A stretch of 64,000 nucleotides of DNA from Rhodobacteraceae bacterium LMO-JJ12 (GTDB taxonomy: Bacteria > Pseudomonadota > Alphaproteobacteria > Rhodobacterales > Rhodobacteraceae), in NCBI GenBank assembly GCA_021555075.1, contig JAKGBX010000001.1:1054001-1118000 (forward strand). The letters run 5' to 3'. Under the pieces are notes generated by a model. The model ran no database searches. It was not told the DNA's origin and was given only the letters and a program-made list of their open reading frames with translations. This document shows positions 34,235 to 42,295 of this stretch, piece by piece. A program made the translations under genes and the position numbers. Positions within the stretch are counted from its first letter, which is position 1. The number at the start of each line of letters is the position of its first letter.

Positions 34235-35965
34235 ATGACCACCATTGATCACGAAGCCGTCGGATACACCGTGCCGAACATCAGGTATCGCACCTGTCCG
34301 TTCACCGGCCGACGCATCGAACGCAGCGCAGAACTTCTGATCCGCGCCAATGCCGTAGCGGCGGTAGTCTTTCTCGCGGTTGGCGGGTTTTTCGGCCTGA
34401 TGGTCGCGCTGACACGCTGGCCGGCTGTGCAACTCCTTCCGGCAGATTGGTTTTACCTAGTGCTAACTGGCCACGGTGCTAATGTTTTGCTGTTCTGGAT
34501 TATATTCTTTGAAATTGCGGTGCTTTACTTCGCGTCGGCGGTAATCCTTGGGTCGCGAATTGCGACGCCGAGATGGGCTTGGCTGGGCTTTGTGTTGATG
34601 ATTGTTGGCGCGATAATGGCCAACTACGCGGTCCTCAATGGCGACTCGACCGTGATGTTTACTTCTTATCCGCCGATGATGGCCGAGCATTGGTTCTATC
34701 TATCGCTCATTGTCTTTGCGGTGGGGGCGCTGATCGGGGTCTTCGTGTTCTTCGGCACGCTTGTAGTGGCGAAGGACGAAAAAACCTATGATGGCTCGGT
34801 GCCATTGGTGACATTCGGCGCCATTACGGCGGCAATCATCGCGGTGTTTACGCTGGCCTGCGGCGCAATTATCCTGATCCCGACATGGCTTTGGTCGCTT
34901 GGGTTGATCTCGGAAATCGACACGCTGATGTATAAATTGGTGTGGTGGGGCATGGGCCATTCCAGCCAGCAGATCAACGTCGCCGCTCATATCTCGATCT
35001 GGTATGCAATTGCCGCGATGGTCGTCGGTGCCAAGCCTCTGTCGGAAAAGGTCAGTCGCTTCGCATTCTTCATGTATATCCTGTTTTTGCAACTCGCATC
35101 GGCGCACCATATGCTGGCCGAACCGGGGATGAGTTCTTCCTGGAAAATCATCAACACCAGCTACATGATGTATCTCGCTGTGATGGCGTCGATGATCCAC
35201 GGACTCACGGTTCCCGGAGCCATCGAGGCAGCACAACGCCGCAATGGATATACCCGCGGCATGTTTGAATGGCTGACCAAGGCACCTTGGGGCAACCCGG
35301 CGTTCTCAGGGATGTTCATGTCTCTCGTGATGTTTGGGTTCATCGGCGGTATCACCGGTGTAATCCTCGGAACCGAGCAGCTTAACGTGCTGATGCACAA
35401 CACCATTTATGTGCCGGGGCATTTTCACGGCACCGTGGTGGCTGGCACGACGCTGGCCTTCATGGCGATGACCTACATCGTTGTGCCGCTGATCTTTCAG
35501 CGCGATATCATCTGGCCGAAGCTGGCAAAACTGCAACCATATCTCTTCGGGCTTGGTGCGGGTGGTATCTCGCTTTTCATGATGGGGGCGGGCACGCTTG
35601 GGGTTCCGCGCCGACACTGGGACATTTCGCTGGTCGATGCGTCGAACCCATATGAGTTCGCGCCCGGCGCCTATCTGATGATGGGGCTCAACGGCATGTC
35701 TGCGATCCTTGCGGCGGCTGGCGGATTGCTCTTCGTGGTGCTTATCGTCGCCTCGGTGCTTGCCGGGCCAAAGCTCGACAAACCCGGTGCCAAGCTTGCC
35801 TTCCCGCTGCATGACGCTGGTGCTCAGGCGGTGTCGGAATATGGCAGCGAAGGTTCCCTCAAGATCCCTGGCACGGTTATGTTGGTCACCATCTTCTTCT
35901 TCACATTCATCCTCTACTACTTTGTGAACTGGAAGTATCTCTCCGACCTCTGGCTGTTCAACTAA
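34235..35965 (+). CDS. Heme-copper catalytic subunit I lacking the active-site tyrosine (NO-reductase candidate)
   Basis: A 576-residue protein with about 13-14 hydrophobic segments, closest in pattern to B-family (ba3-like) heme-copper oxidases. Low-spin heme ligands are H80 (LTGHGAN) and H398; the high-spin heme ligand is H396 (VPGHFHG). CuB ligands are H242, H291 and H292 (SAHHMLAEPG). In oxygen reductases the first CuB His is followed by P-x-V-Tyr, the Tyr being cross-linked to it; here the sequence is H-S-S-Q-Q, so Q246 replaces Tyr. Loss of this Tyr is the mark of heme-copper NO reductases. I call it an sNOR/NorY-like candidate; oxygen reduction is less likely. Start at 34235 with GGGAGA upstream. 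Confidence 0.85.
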   Translation: MTTIDHEAVGYTVPNIRYRTCPFTGRRIERSAELLIRANAVAAVVFLAVGGFFGLMVALTRWPAVQLLPADWFYLVLTGHGANVLLFWIIFFEIAVLYFASAVILGSRIATPRWAWLGFVLMIVGAIMANYAVLNGDSTVMFTSYPPMMAEHWFYLSLIVFAVGALIGVFVFFGTLVVAKDEKTYDGSVPLVTFGAITAAIIAVFTLACGAIILIPTWLWSLGLISEIDTLMYKLVWWGMGHSSQQINVAAHISIWYAIAAMVVGAKPLSEKVSRFAFFMYILFLQLASAHHMLAEPGMSSSWKIINTSYMMYLAVMASMIHGLTVPGAIEAAQRRNGYTRGMFEWLTKAPWGNPAFSGMFMSLVMFGFIGGITGVILGTEQLNVLMHNTIYVPGHFHGTVVAGTTLAFMAMTYIVVPLIFQRDIIWPKLAKLQPYLFGLGAGGISLFMMGAGTLGVPRRHWDISLVDASNPYEFAPGAYLMMGLNGMSAILAAAGGLLFVVLIVASVLAGPKLDKPGAKLAFPLHDAGAQAVSEYGSEGSLKIPGTVMLVTIFFFTFILYYFVNWKYLSDLWLFN

Positions 35966-35983
35966 GACAATAAGGATTGAGCG

Positions 35984-36865
35984 ATGCTCACTGCGCTGAA
36001 CATGACTGTTTCGATCCTCAAACTACGGATCGGCGCCTTTATCGCCCTGGCGGCACTTGTCGGGGTGATGACGGGAGGGGGCGAGCTTGGCAAGCTCGAG
36101 GCGCTGGTCTTTGCCCTCGCCGTCCTCGGTGCATCGGGGGCGGCGGGTGGCTTTAATCAGTATTACGAACGCGAAAGCGATCGTAATATGGCGCGCACTC
36201 GCAACCGGCCCTTTGCCAGCGGCCTTCTGAAGGCCGGGCCGATCTGGCCGGTGACGCTTCTGGCGTTGTTGCTTGGCGCGCTTTTGATGGCCTGGTCAGT
36301 CGGCGGCACGCTGGCGACGATCTTGGTCTTTCTCGGTGCGCTTACTTACGGCGTGATTTATACCGTTTGGCTCAAGACCCGCACGGTCTGGAATGTTGTG
36401 ATCGGCGGCGCAGCGGGCAGCTTCGCCGTGCTGGCGGGTGCGGCCGCTGCAGCCCCGCAATTCGGCCCATTCATCGGCCCGGTCCCTGCGATATTGGCCG
36501 CCGTGTTGTTTCTCTGGACTCCACCACATTTCTGGAGCCTCGCCGCCGCGCGCGGCGAAGACTATCGGCGGGCAAACATCCCGATGCTGCCCGTGGTCTC
36601 GGAACCCGAGATTTGGGGTCCGGTGATCTTTAGCCATGTCGCAACACTGGTCGTTCTGTCGATGCTGCCGCTGTGGTTTGGCATGGATTGGATCTATGGC
36701 CTGTTCGCTCTGGCGGGGGGCGTTCCGTTCCTTCTCGCTTCCTGGCGCCTGCTGCATGACCCTTCCCGGGGGGCTGCCATGCGCACCTTCCGCGCATCAC
36801 TCGCCCAGTTCGCCCTGCTGTCGGTCGGGGTTGTTCTGGACGAGGCTTTGAGATGGGCGTTCTAA
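35984..36865 (+). CDS. ctaB: Protoheme IX farnesyltransferase (heme O synthase)
   Basis: A 293-residue UbiA-family membrane prenyltransferase that farnesylates heme b to heme O. The Mg-diphosphate motifs are NQYYERESDRNMARTRNRP near residue 60 and the FLWTPPHFWSLA/EDYRRANIPMLP loop near residue 175. It is shorter and more divergent than housekeeping CtaB. Its place in this operon suggests the neighbouring subunit I carries heme O or A in its high-spin site. AAGGA precedes the ATG; the end overlaps the SCO gene by 13 bases. Confidence 0.9.
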   Translation: MLTALNMTVSILKLRIGAFIALAALVGVMTGGGELGKLEALVFALAVLGASGAAGGFNQYYERESDRNMARTRNRPFASGLLKAGPIWPVTLLALLLGALLMAWSVGGTLATILVFLGALTYGVIYTVWLKTRTVWNVVIGGAAGSFAVLAGAAAAAPQFGPFIGPVPAILAAVLFLWTPPHFWSLAAARGEDYRRANIPMLPVVSEPEIWGPVIFSHVATLVVLSMLPLWFGMDWIYGLFALAGGVPFLLASWRLLHDPSRGAAMRTFRASLAQFALLSVGVVLDEALRWAF

Positions 36866-37752
36866 GCCGGTTTAAAACCCTGTCGTTACTGGCCTTGTTC
36901 TCGCTGGTCCTGACTTCGATTCTGGCCTTGGTTTCCCCAATGCCCGCGCAATCGCAAAGCCAACCACCCGAACCGCTGGATGCCAAGCAGGTCTATGAGA
37001 TCAGCCAGAACGCAATCGGACGCGAAGTCGGGCCGCATATCCTGCGCGATCAGACCGGCGCGCCACTGGCACTGTCTGATCTGCGCGGTCGCCCGTTGGT
37101 GATCTCGCTGGTTTACACCAGTTGCAGTTCGATCTGCCCTGTGACCACCGATCATCTGCACGATGCCGTATCCGATGCGCGCCGCATATTGGGAGACGAC
37201 AGCTTTGCAGTCCTGACCTTTGGTTTTGACGCCAGCGGTGACAAACCGGCGCGACTGCGCGCTTTTGCGATCTCGCATCGGCTCAACCGGCTGGATGACT
37301 GGTATGTTGCCAGCGCCGAACCCGAAACCACGGAAGCCTTGCTGCATGATCTCGGCTTTAGCTGGCGCGACGCCGCAGGCGGCTTTGACCATGCAAGTCA
37401 GACCACCATTCTCGATGCCGACGGGCGCGTCTATCGCCAGATTTATGGCGAAGAATTTCCGCTGCCGGTGTTCATGGCGCCGCTCAAAGAGCTTGTGCTT
37501 GGCCGCACGACAGTTTCGATCGCACCCAAAGATTTATGGAACCGGCTGACCTTTTTGTGCACCGTTTACAACCCGCTGACTCGCGCCTATCGCTTTGACT
37601 ATGGGATCTTCTTCGGCATCTTCTTCGGCGCCGTTTCGCTGCTTGTGACTGGTTTAATCATCCTGCGACTTTGGCTGGAACGGCAGCGTAGCATGCCACG
37701 AAATGGCGTATCGCGTGCAACAACCAAGACAGTGGATAAGCTAGTACAATGA
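36853..37752 (+). CDS. senC: SCO1/SenC copper chaperone
   Basis: A 299-residue protein with an N-terminal anchor/signal (about residues 8-32) and a thioredoxin-like SCO domain. The copper-binding motif C-S-S-I-C lies in VYTSCSSICP and the distal His in GFDHASQT. An extra C-terminal membrane helix (about 250-275) is present. SCO proteins load CuA in subunit II, which fits the neighbouring CuA gene. The stop overlaps the next gene's start (ATGA). Confidence 0.9.
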   Translation: MGVLSRFKTLSLLALFSLVLTSILALVSPMPAQSQSQPPEPLDAKQVYEISQNAIGREVGPHILRDQTGAPLALSDLRGRPLVISLVYTSCSSICPVTTDHLHDAVSDARRILGDDSFAVLTFGFDASGDKPARLRAFAISHRLNRLDDWYVASAEPETTEALLHDLGFSWRDAAGGFDHASQTTILDADGRVYRQIYGEEFPLPVFMAPLKELVLGRTTVSIAPKDLWNRLTFLCTVYNPLTRAYRFDYGIFFGIFFGAVSLLVTGLIILRLWLERQRSMPRNGVSRATTKTVDKLVQ

Positions 37753-39335
37753 CGGGAATGCGAGCGGCGCTAAAGCGTGGTTTTGACAGGGTTGAGCGCC
37801 CATTGGATAGGCTGTTTGGACCTGATTGGAACCCGCTGGCCAATCTCGGGCCGCTGGGCTGGTTCATGTTCTGGGTCGTCGCCGGCACCGGCATCTACCT
37901 GTTCATCTTCTTTGATACCGGTGTGGTCAATGCCTACCAATCGGTCAAATGGCTGTCCGAAGATCACTGGTTCCATGCCGGGGTGGCGCGCAGCCTGCAC
38001 CGCTATGCCTCCGATCTGATGGTTATCCTCATGCTGGTGCATCTGGTGCGCGAATGGGCTTTTGATCGCTACCGCGGGCGGCGCTGGTTCTCTTGGATTA
38101 CCGGTGTGCCGGTGATCTGGTTTGTCTACATGTCCGGAATTACCGGCTATTGGTTGATCTGGGATGAACTGGCTCAATATGTCGCGCTGACCACCACCGA
38201 ACTGCTTGATGCATTGCCGTTCTTCGCTGAACCCATCGCGCGCAATTTTCTAACACCGGAAAGTCTTTCGTCGCGGTTCTTCACGCTTATGGTCTTTTTG
38301 CACATCGCCATTCCGCTCCTGCTTTTGCTCATGATGTGGATTCATATCCAGCGCATCACGTCGGCGCGCACCAATCCGCCGCGTGGCCTCGCTATCCTGA
38401 CTTTGATGGCGCTGGTGGTCACCTCGTTCGCTATGCCTGCGGTCTTGCAAGGGCCTGCGGATCTCTCGACTTTTCCGGCCAAGATTGGGCTCGACTGGTT
38501 CATTCTCGGGCTTTATCCGGTGATTGACATGGTGCCGCCAGGGGTAATCTGGACTAGTGCACTGCTGATTACGATCCTGCTGTTCGGAATGCCGTGGCTG
38601 CCACGGCGCAAAGAGGCAGAAGCAGCACAGGTGTTCCTTGACTACTGCAATGGCTGCACCCGTTGCGAAGCCGATTGCCCCTATACGGCCATCACCATGG
38701 TGCCGCGCAGCGATGACGCGCCTTTTCCGCAAGAGGCCTTGGTTGATCCGGATAAGTGCGTTGCCTGTGGTATCTGCATGGGGTCCTGCCCGTCCTCGAC
38801 TCCGTTCCGCCGCTCCGGTCCGTTGATCACTGGCATTGATCTGCCCGGTCGCCCGCTTGAGCAACTGCGCGCTGAGGTCATTGCCACCGCTGACGATCTG
38901 TCGGGGCCAGGCCGGGTAATGACCATTGCTTGTGAACACGGCGCGGCGGGTGTGCCTGAAAAAGGCCGTGTGATTCTGCCCTGCGTAGCGATGGCTCCGC
39001 CCTCATTGTTTGATTTCATCCTCAGCCGCGATCTGGCCGATGGCGTCTGCATCGCCGGATGTGCCGAGCGTGAGTGCTACAATCGCCTCGGTGCCAAGTG
39101 GACGAAGGAGCGTATCGCGCGCACTCGTGATCCCTTGCTGCGCAAACGCGTCCCGCGTGAACGGTTGCTGACGCTCTGGTTCGGTCCCACCGAACGTGCG
39201 CTTTTTGCACGAGAAACGATTGCCTTTTCTGAGCGTGTGGCAAAATTGGAGCCAATGCCAAACAAGCGGGCGGTCGATCCGGGTGAATCTGGCATGGCCG
39301 ATCCTGATGAGACGACCGGGGAGGTTCCGAAATGA
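37749..39335 (+). CDS. Cytochrome b / double [4Fe-4S] ferredoxin / MvhD-like fusion protein
   Basis: A 528-residue fusion. Residues 1-285 are a cytochrome b N-domain with two pairs of heme ligands, H84/H98 and H185/H199, each pair 13 residues apart as in bc1 and b6f complexes. Residues 295-350 carry two [4Fe-4S] motifs, C300-C303-C306-C310 and C337-C340-C343-C347. Residues 388-460 resemble the MvhD/FrhD iron-sulfur subunit of hydrogenase-heterodisulfide reductase systems, with C395, C412, C434, C438 and C443 (CIAGCAEREC). The C-terminal 70 residues are charged. It probably moves electrons between the quinone pool and a soluble or periplasmic partner. It is co-translated with senC and with the next gene. 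Confidence 0.85.
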   Translation: MTGMRAALKRGFDRVERPLDRLFGPDWNPLANLGPLGWFMFWVVAGTGIYLFIFFDTGVVNAYQSVKWLSEDHWFHAGVARSLHRYASDLMVILMLVHLVREWAFDRYRGRRWFSWITGVPVIWFVYMSGITGYWLIWDELAQYVALTTTELLDALPFFAEPIARNFLTPESLSSRFFTLMVFLHIAIPLLLLLMMWIHIQRITSARTNPPRGLAILTLMALVVTSFAMPAVLQGPADLSTFPAKIGLDWFILGLYPVIDMVPPGVIWTSALLITILLFGMPWLPRRKEAEAAQVFLDYCNGCTRCEADCPYTAITMVPRSDDAPFPQEALVDPDKCVACGICMGSCPSSTPFRRSGPLITGIDLPGRPLEQLRAEVIATADDLSGPGRVMTIACEHGAAGVPEKGRVILPCVAMAPPSLFDFILSRDLADGVCIAGCAERECYNRLGAKWTKERIARTRDPLLRKRVPRERLLTLWFGPTERALFARETIAFSERVAKLEPMPNKRAVDPGESGMADPDETTGEVPK

Positions 39336-39835
39336 GGGGTCGATTGCATCACTTGGCGATGGGTGGCTTTGTAACGCTTGTTCTAAGTCTTGGTGTTGCC
39401 TGGTTGTCGGCCTCGCCCGCTTGGCAAACGGTTCCCGAAAACATGGCCTTGTTGCGACTCAGTTTCACCCATAGTGGTGACCGCAGCGCCAGCTGCCGCG
39501 ACAGGACGCCTGAAGAGCTTGCCAAGCTGCCGCCGAACATGCGTCAGACCCAGGTTTGTGCACGTCGTCGCCCGCCGATCTATGTCGAATTGGAGGTTGA
39601 CGGTGCGTTGATTTACAGCGCGGAAAGCGCGCCATCGGGCATCGCCGGAAGTGGCCCGTCACGACTTTATGAGCGTTTGTTACTGCCCGCAGGCACGCAC
39701 AATCTTACGGTGCGAATGCGTGATAACCCGGCGTCTGAGGCATACGGATATGAGGCGAAACGCAAGATTGATCTGAAACCCGGGCAAAGCTTCGTGATCG
39801 ATTTCCGCAAAGAAAGCGGCTTTGTATTTGAATGA
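39332..39835 (+). CDS. Unknown membrane-anchored protein in heme-copper operon
   Basis: A 167-residue protein with one N-terminal membrane helix or signal anchor (about residues 9-29) and an exported domain. The exported part is predicted to be beta-rich (YVELEVDG, LPAGTHNLTVRM, KIDLKPGQSFVIDF). Two cysteines (in SASCRDR and QVCARRR) could form a disulfide or bind metal. I recognise no family. Its start overlaps the stop of the cytochrome b fusion by four bases, so it is very likely part of the same complex or its assembly. Confidence 0.7.
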   Translation: MRGRLHHLAMGGFVTLVLSLGVAWLSASPAWQTVPENMALLRLSFTHSGDRSASCRDRTPEELAKLPPNMRQTQVCARRRPPIYVELEVDGALIYSAESAPSGIAGSGPSRLYERLLLPAGTHNLTVRMRDNPASEAYGYEAKRKIDLKPGQSFVIDFRKESGFVFE

Positions 39836-39852
39836 AGGGGAAGGGGGTCACT

Positions 39853-40260
39853 ATGGCACCAATTGAATGGAAACCGGAATACAGTGTCGGCAACCCAGCG
39901 GTCGATCATGAACATCAGGAGTTAATCGGCCTAGTCAATCAAACCGCCTCAGCGATTCTTGATCACCATCCTCAAGTCGATATCGAGGGTAGCTTTGGTG
40001 ATCTTTTGCGCGCCATTTCGGCGCATTTCGCTCTCGAAGAGCAGCAGATGAAAGCCTATGGCTACGATCAACGCATCCAGCACAAGGAAGATCACGAGCG
40101 TCTTCTGGATGATCTTCGCGATATCATGGATGGCGATAACGCGTCACCAGATCAAACCGCCGCGCGATTGGCGACAACGCTTGAAGCCTGGTTCGCCAAC
40201 CACTTCAAAACCCACGATTCCCGTCTGCATGATCGTCTGGGGCCGCATCCGCACTCCTGA
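39853..40260 (+). CDS. Bacteriohemerythrin
   Basis: A 135-residue protein with all di-iron ligands of hemerythrin: His in DHEHQEL, His and Glu in AHFALEEQQM, His in HKEDHERL, and His/Asp in NHFKTHDSRLH. Such proteins bind oxygen or nitric oxide at a di-iron site. As last gene of the operon it could deliver, buffer or sense O2 or NO for the reductase. I prefer the ATG at 39853, with AGGGGG five to ten bases upstream; an ATG at 39832 overlapping the preceding stop would add seven residues. Confidence 0.92.
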   Translation: MAPIEWKPEYSVGNPAVDHEHQELIGLVNQTASAILDHHPQVDIEGSFGDLLRAISAHFALEEQQMKAYGYDQRIQHKEDHERLLDDLRDIMDGDNASPDQTAARLATTLEAWFANHFKTHDSRLHDRLGPHPHS

Positions 40261-40396
40261 TTGAAAATTAGCTCATTGACGTTTCCCCCGGTTTGACGGG
40301 CTGTTATCGCTTGGGAAGGGCGCGTATGTTCCTGCCGAGAATGAGAAACTGCATGGCCCGACTGCGCAAAGCGCCCACCACTAACCGGAGAATGTC

Positions 40397-41647
40397 ATGA
40401 ACACCCAAGCTATTACACGCGACACTTGCATCCTGCGCGATGAGGCCGACCCACTTGCCCCGATCCGGGCGCAGTTCGATCTGCCGGCCGGGGTCATCTA
40501 TCTCGACGGCAATTCGCTTGGTGCATTGCCGTGCAGCGTCAAGGCCCGTCTGCAAAGTGCTGTGGCCGATGAATGGGGCACAGAGCTGATCCGCGCTTGG
40601 AACACAACCGATTGGTATCACGCGCCGCAACGCGCAGGTGCGGCGATTGCCCGTCTGATCGGTGCCGAAAGTGATGAGGTGGTGGTATGCGATTCCACTT
40701 CAGTCAATCTCTTCAAGGTGCTGATCTCGGCGTTACGCATGCGCCCGGGTCGTAAGGTAATTGTCTCGGAACGCGGCAATTTCCCCACCGATGTCTATAT
40801 CAATGCCGAGGCCGCCGAGTTGATGGGGTTTGAGTTGCGTTGCGTTGAACCCGAGCAGGTCGAAGCCGCAATTGCAGAAGCGGGAGAAACGCTCGCCCTC
40901 GTTCAGCTCACCCATGTGCATTACAAGACAGGCCGGGTTTATGACATGGCAGGCATTACAGCACAGGCGCAGGCACTTGGTGCGCTGACAATCTGGGATC
41001 TGGCCCATAGTGCGGGCGCGCTGCCAGTCGAGCTCAACGACTGTAACGCCGATTTTGCGGTGGGCTGTGGCTATAAATACCTCAACGGAGGTCCCGGAGC
41101 ACCTGCCTTCGTTTTCGTCGCCAAGCGTCATATTAGCGCCGTTTGTCAGCCACTTCCCGGCTGGCATGGCCACGCCCGCCCCTTTGAATTCACCCAGGAT
41201 TATGAGCCTCACCCCGGCATTGAACGGATGCTCACAGGCACGGCGCCGCAACTTTCGCTGATCGCTCTGGAAGAGGCTTTGAAGGTTTATCAATCCATCG
41301 ATATGATGGTCCTGCGCGAAAAAAATCAGGCGCTGGGTGATCTCTTTGTTGCACTGGTTGATCAGGAGCTTTGCGATATGGGCTTCGAGATCGTCAGCCC
41401 GCGCAATGCCGACCAGCGCGGCAGTCAGGTTTCGCTCACCCATGCTGAGGGCTATGCCATCGTTCAGGCCCTGATTGTGCAGGGTGTAATAGGCGATTTT
41501 CGCGCGCCAGATATCCTGCGCTTCGGGTTTGCTGCGCCTTATGTGCGTTATTGCGACATCTGGGATGCAGTTGCGCATCTCAAGGAGGTCATGCGCACGG
41601 ATGAATGGGACAAGCCGGAATTCAAGATTCGGGCTGCGGTGACCTAG
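40397..41647 (+). CDS. kynU: Kynureninase
   Basis: A 416-residue PLP enzyme that hydrolyses kynurenine to anthranilate and alanine in tryptophan breakdown. The N-terminal YLDGNSLGALP is the family signature. The PLP lysine lies in GCGYKYLNGGPGAPAF, and the SGA-type DLAHSAGALP carries the cofactor Asp. GGAG precedes the ATG. No other kynurenine-pathway gene is adjacent. The next gene starts 12 bases after its stop, which could mean co-transcription with the mutagenesis cassette. Confidence 0.93.
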   Translation: MNTQAITRDTCILRDEADPLAPIRAQFDLPAGVIYLDGNSLGALPCSVKARLQSAVADEWGTELIRAWNTTDWYHAPQRAGAAIARLIGAESDEVVVCDSTSVNLFKVLISALRMRPGRKVIVSERGNFPTDVYINAEAAELMGFELRCVEPEQVEAAIAEAGETLALVQLTHVHYKTGRVYDMAGITAQAQALGALTIWDLAHSAGALPVELNDCNADFAVGCGYKYLNGGPGAPAFVFVAKRHISAVCQPLPGWHGHARPFEFTQDYEPHPGIERMLTGTAPQLSLIALEEALKVYQSIDMMVLREKNQALGDLFVALVDQELCDMGFEIVSPRNADQRGSQVSLTHAEGYAIVQALIVQGVIGDFRAPDILRFGFAAPYVRYCDIWDAVAHLKEVMRTDEWDKPEFKIRAAVT

Positions 41648-41659
41648 CAACCACTCACG

Positions 41660-42295
41660 GTGGATGTTCAATCCCGCGCGAATCCCTGTATGTTTGGTGC
41701 CATGACCTCTATGTTTGCTGATCAGTTTCCGCCGCGAAGGGGCCGCACGCACGAGGTTTTCGGACCCGGTGCGGTGGGCTTTGCCTTTGCGCTGGGCGGG
41801 CATCTGGGCGGGCCGGTGTTGTGGATCGTCGAGGACGGGCAGGGCGATGGGATTAACCCAGCGGGGTTCAGCCGCTATCTTGATCCGGCCCGGCTGTTGC
41901 TGGCGCGGGCGGGCGATCCGCTGGAGGTGCTTGCGGTGACCGAGGAGGCGTTGCGTTCGGGCGCTGTAAAGCTGGTGGTGCTGGAGGTGAGCAAGCCACT
42001 GGGACTCACTGCCGGGCGGCGGCTGCAACTGGCGGCAGAGGCGGGCCGATCGACCGGACTGTGCCTTGTTCCCGAGGGCATGGGCAGCAATGCGGCACAG
42101 ACCCGCTGGCACTGTGCGCCGGTTTTCGATGAGCAAGGCGCGGCGGGGGACTCGACTCTGCAACGCTGGGAGATTAAAAAGAACAAATCGGGAACATTGG
42201 GCGTCTGGGATCTGCGCTGGGATGAGCAAGCGCGTCGTATCATTGTGGTTTCCAAGGCTGGCGAGCGACCGGGCTTTGCGGGCAAGGCCGGTTGA
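41660..42295 (+). CDS. imuA: Mutasome protein ImuA (RecA/SulA-like)
   Basis: The 211-residue protein is the first gene of the imuA-imuB-dnaE2 damage-tolerance cassette. ImuA is a RecA-like scaffold that helps recruit the error-prone polymerase. No intact P-loop is visible; the HEVFGPGA start is typical. The start is uncertain: GTG at 41660 or ATG at 41690, 41702 or 41711, none with a strong ribosome site. It overlaps imuB by 74 bases in another frame. I see no complete GTTC-N7-GTTC LexA box in 41600-41720. Confidence 0.85.
   Translation: MDVQSRANPCMFGAMTSMFADQFPPRRGRTHEVFGPGAVGFAFALGGHLGGPVLWIVEDGQGDGINPAGFSRYLDPARLLLARAGDPLEVLAVTEEALRSGAVKLVVLEVSKPLGLTAGRRLQLAAEAGRSTGLCLVPEGMGSNAAQTRWHCAPVFDEQGAAGDSTLQRWEIKKNKSGTLGVWDLRWDEQARRIIVVSKAGERPGFAGKAG

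Noticed and set aside
34235-35965. Calling subunit I an ordinary cytochrome c oxidase subunit (CoxA/CtaD)
   Set aside because: The cross-linked Tyr is absent and the sequence follows the B-family pattern, so a plain oxidase name would be misleading.
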